Shown: positions 9,566 to 11,039 of the stretch, piece by piece
How the letters are laid out: each line of letters begins with the position of its first letter
Numbering within the stretch: position 1 is the stretch's first letter
NCBI GenBank assembly: GCA_015499985.1
Contig: JAAAUF010000442.1
Location: 22,101-33,139, forward strand
Reading direction: 5' to 3'
From: Haplosporangium gracile
Taxonomy: Eukaryota > Mortierellomycota > Mortierellomycetes > Mortierellales > Mortierellaceae
DNA: 11,039 bases
Notes under the pieces: model-generated
Databases searched by the model: none
The model's input: the letters and a program-made list of their open reading frames with translations, nothing else
Told to the model about the DNA's origin: nothing
Position numbers and translations under genes: made by a program

Positions 9566-9967
9566 TTCCCCCATGATGACATCCTGCCAATTGTTCTTCT
9601 TCCCGTTAGCTTCGCTCCTCCCTCTTCCCCTCACCAAATACATCTGTGAGTTCCTCTGTTTTCCTTTCTCCATGTTTCACTCCCACACCCACATTCGCTC
9701 GGCGTAACACTGTTACAATTTTCCCGCCCGCTTCCGTTTCTATGATCAAGAGCGGGGAGGCGTTTGGGACAGTGACATATGAGAGAAACGGATGATCCAG
9801 CCAATCAGAAGGCAGACCCATTTTTTTTTGTTCTTCTCGCATGCCTTTTTTGTACCTTTTCTTTTTCGTCTACTTTTCCTCCCTCTTTTCTTCTTTCATT
9901 CTTCTGTCTTGACACTTTACAACAACACCAACAACACCAACCGACACAAACAACCCGACAATCGACT
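9566..9967 (+). promoter_or_regulatory. WDR81 3' flank and promoter of the dioxygenase gene
   Basis: The first part is the 3' UTR and terminator region of WDR81; no AATAAA was seen. The second part is the gene 3 promoter: a CCAAT box (9801), a T/C-rich tract (about 9821-9912) and a CAACAACACC-type leader (about 9920-9967) leading to the ATG. The spacing of CCAAT, CT tract and ATG (about 165 bases overall) is typical of a fungal core promoter. Confidence 0.6.
9801..9808 (+). promoter_or_regulatory. CCAAT box upstream of the dioxygenase gene
   Basis: CCAATCAG matches the binding site of the fungal Hap2/3/5 (CBF) complex, which often controls mitochondrial and metabolic genes. It lies 167 bases before the ATG. 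The match is visible; binding is inference. Confidence 0.5.
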
Positions 9968-11001
9968 ATGCTCAGGCAGACTATCGGCACCGCACTCAGA
10001 ACTTTTTCTCGGACAGGACCCTCTCGCCTCGCCTTCGCTCCCAGAACTACTGTATGTTCGAACAACTCATGAATCATTTTTTTTTGCCATTCATTCACTT
10101 TTCCGCTGTCCTTGAGAATGAATGCGAGCATGGACCTTCCCTTGCATACTGACAACTTTCTCTCTTACATTTTTTTTTATTCTCTACGATAGTCGGCGAC
10201 GGGTATCTTTAACAGCAGCAGGACATCTTCAATTGCAGGCGCCAGGAGTATTCACACCTCATACACCCACTTCTCCTCCTACTCATCCACTGCCGCCGCT
10301 CCTCCTTCGTCAGCAACCGAGCCCCTCCCAACTGTCAACCTGACAAAGGACAACACCGCGATCGAGATCCACGCCGCTCCCGGATCCAAATACCACCGAA
10401 CTCATCCAACAAAACTCAACACCCTCTGGCTACGCGATAATTGCCCCTGTCCCGAATGCATCCACCCCTCGACCCGTCAAAAGCTCCATGCTTCTACACA
10501 AATACCCCTCGATCTCGGGGTTACTTCGCACAATGTTACTCCTGAGGGGCTAGAGATTGTTTGGTCAAAGGGGTTGGAAGATGTGGGTGACTGGGAAGCA
10601 CCTGAAAAGTCTCAACCGGGTCATCGATCTGTTTATCCCTGGAAGATGGTTCTAGGCTCCTATGGCGGTACATCTTCCGAACATCGCGCCGAGTCCAGGA
10701 TGAACCACGCGCCCATCCTGTGGGACGCCGAGCTTATGAAGTCCAAAGTCCTTTGGTTGGACTATAACGAATACATGAAAACCCCCGAGGGACTGTTGAA
10801 GGGGTTGAAGCATTTACAGGATTATGGATTGTTCTTCTTGGAGGGTGTTCCCACAGAAGATCAGGAGGTTGCGAATGCGGCGGAGAGGATTGGGCATTTG
10901 AGACATACGTTTTATGGACGTACTTGGGATGTCAAGTCGGTACCTGATGCCAAGAATGTTGCATATACGAATTTGAATTTGGGGCTTCATATGGATCTCC
11001 T
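9968..11001 (+). CDS. BBOX1: Gamma-butyrobetaine dioxygenase-like enzyme, 5' part, with mitochondrial presequence
   Basis: Exons 9968-10051 and 10193-11001 (GTATGT donor, TAG acceptor, 141-base intron, phase 0). The gene continues past the window through a GTAAGT donor at 11002, and 297 full codons are seen. The family hydroxylates gamma-butyrobetaine to L-carnitine with Fe(II), 2-oxoglutarate and O2. The N-terminal zinc domain shows LWLRDNCPCPEC (Cys112, Cys114, Cys117), with a likely fourth ligand His172 in PGHRSVYP. The catalytic domain starts with TFYGRTW and NVAYTNLNLGLHMDL, giving the iron pair His294 and Asp296; the distal His and 2-oxoglutarate Arg lie beyond the window. CxCxxC and TFYGxTW favour BBOX over trimethyllysine dioxygenase. 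The first 70 residues lack Asp/Glu, hold many Arg, Ser and Thr, and end in RSIHTS (46-51), an R-x-I-x-x-S processing motif, so mitochondrial import is likely. The ATG has A at -3 after a CAA-rich leader. Confidence 0.88.
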
Positions 11002-11039
11002 GTAAGTTCTTGTGTCCTTGTTTTTTTTTTTTTCTTTTT

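Noticed and set aside
9779..9967. In-frame upstream ATG that would add 63 residues to the dioxygenase
   Set aside because: It crosses the CCAAT box, the CT tract and the CAA-rich leader, giving a Phe/Leu/Ser-rich stretch unlike the family; the ATG at 9968 starts a proper presequence.

Overview
The window comes from an intron-rich fungal nuclear genome. All three genes have short introns (81-156 bases) with GTAAGT/GTACGT-type donors, CTAAC- or CTGAT-like branch points and TAG/CAG acceptors. Leaders are pyrimidine-rich and then CAA-rich just before the ATG. An animal-type WDR81 protein, together with this gene style, points to an early-diverging fungus (Mortierellomycota or Mucoromycota) rather than a yeast. 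That placement is inference.

Layout. Positions 1-363 are the 3' flank of gene 1, with a T tract and a GT microsatellite. Gene 1 (364-2096, minus, two exons, 536 residues) is a low-complexity nuclear-type protein with a proline run, a degenerate WW-like motif and an NLS-like KKKKRK; it resembles formin-binding protein 4 (FNBP4). Positions 2097-2448 are a 352-base divergent promoter. Gene 2 (2449-9565, plus) fills the centre. I resolve it into 16 exons whose phases all agree, giving 5559 coding bases and 1852 residues. It is a WDR81-type BEACH-WD40 protein: a pseudokinase-like N-terminal part, a well conserved BEACH domain, a segment resembling a kinase C-lobe end, a helical-repeat middle, and a C-terminal seven-bladed WD40 propeller. 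Gene 3 (from 9968, plus, cut by the window end) is a gamma-butyrobetaine dioxygenase-like enzyme of carnitine synthesis with an apparent mitochondrial presequence.

The genes do not form a pathway: one is nuclear or RNA/actin-linked by resemblance, one is an endosome-maturation and autophagy factor, and one is a metabolic oxygenase. The most interesting signal is inside gene 2. The pseudokinase appears split, with its catalytic-loop half before the BEACH domain and its alpha-F to alpha-I half after it, so BEACH would sit nested in a kinase fold. I found no mobile element, RNA gene, CRISPR array or dedicated novel defence-type system.
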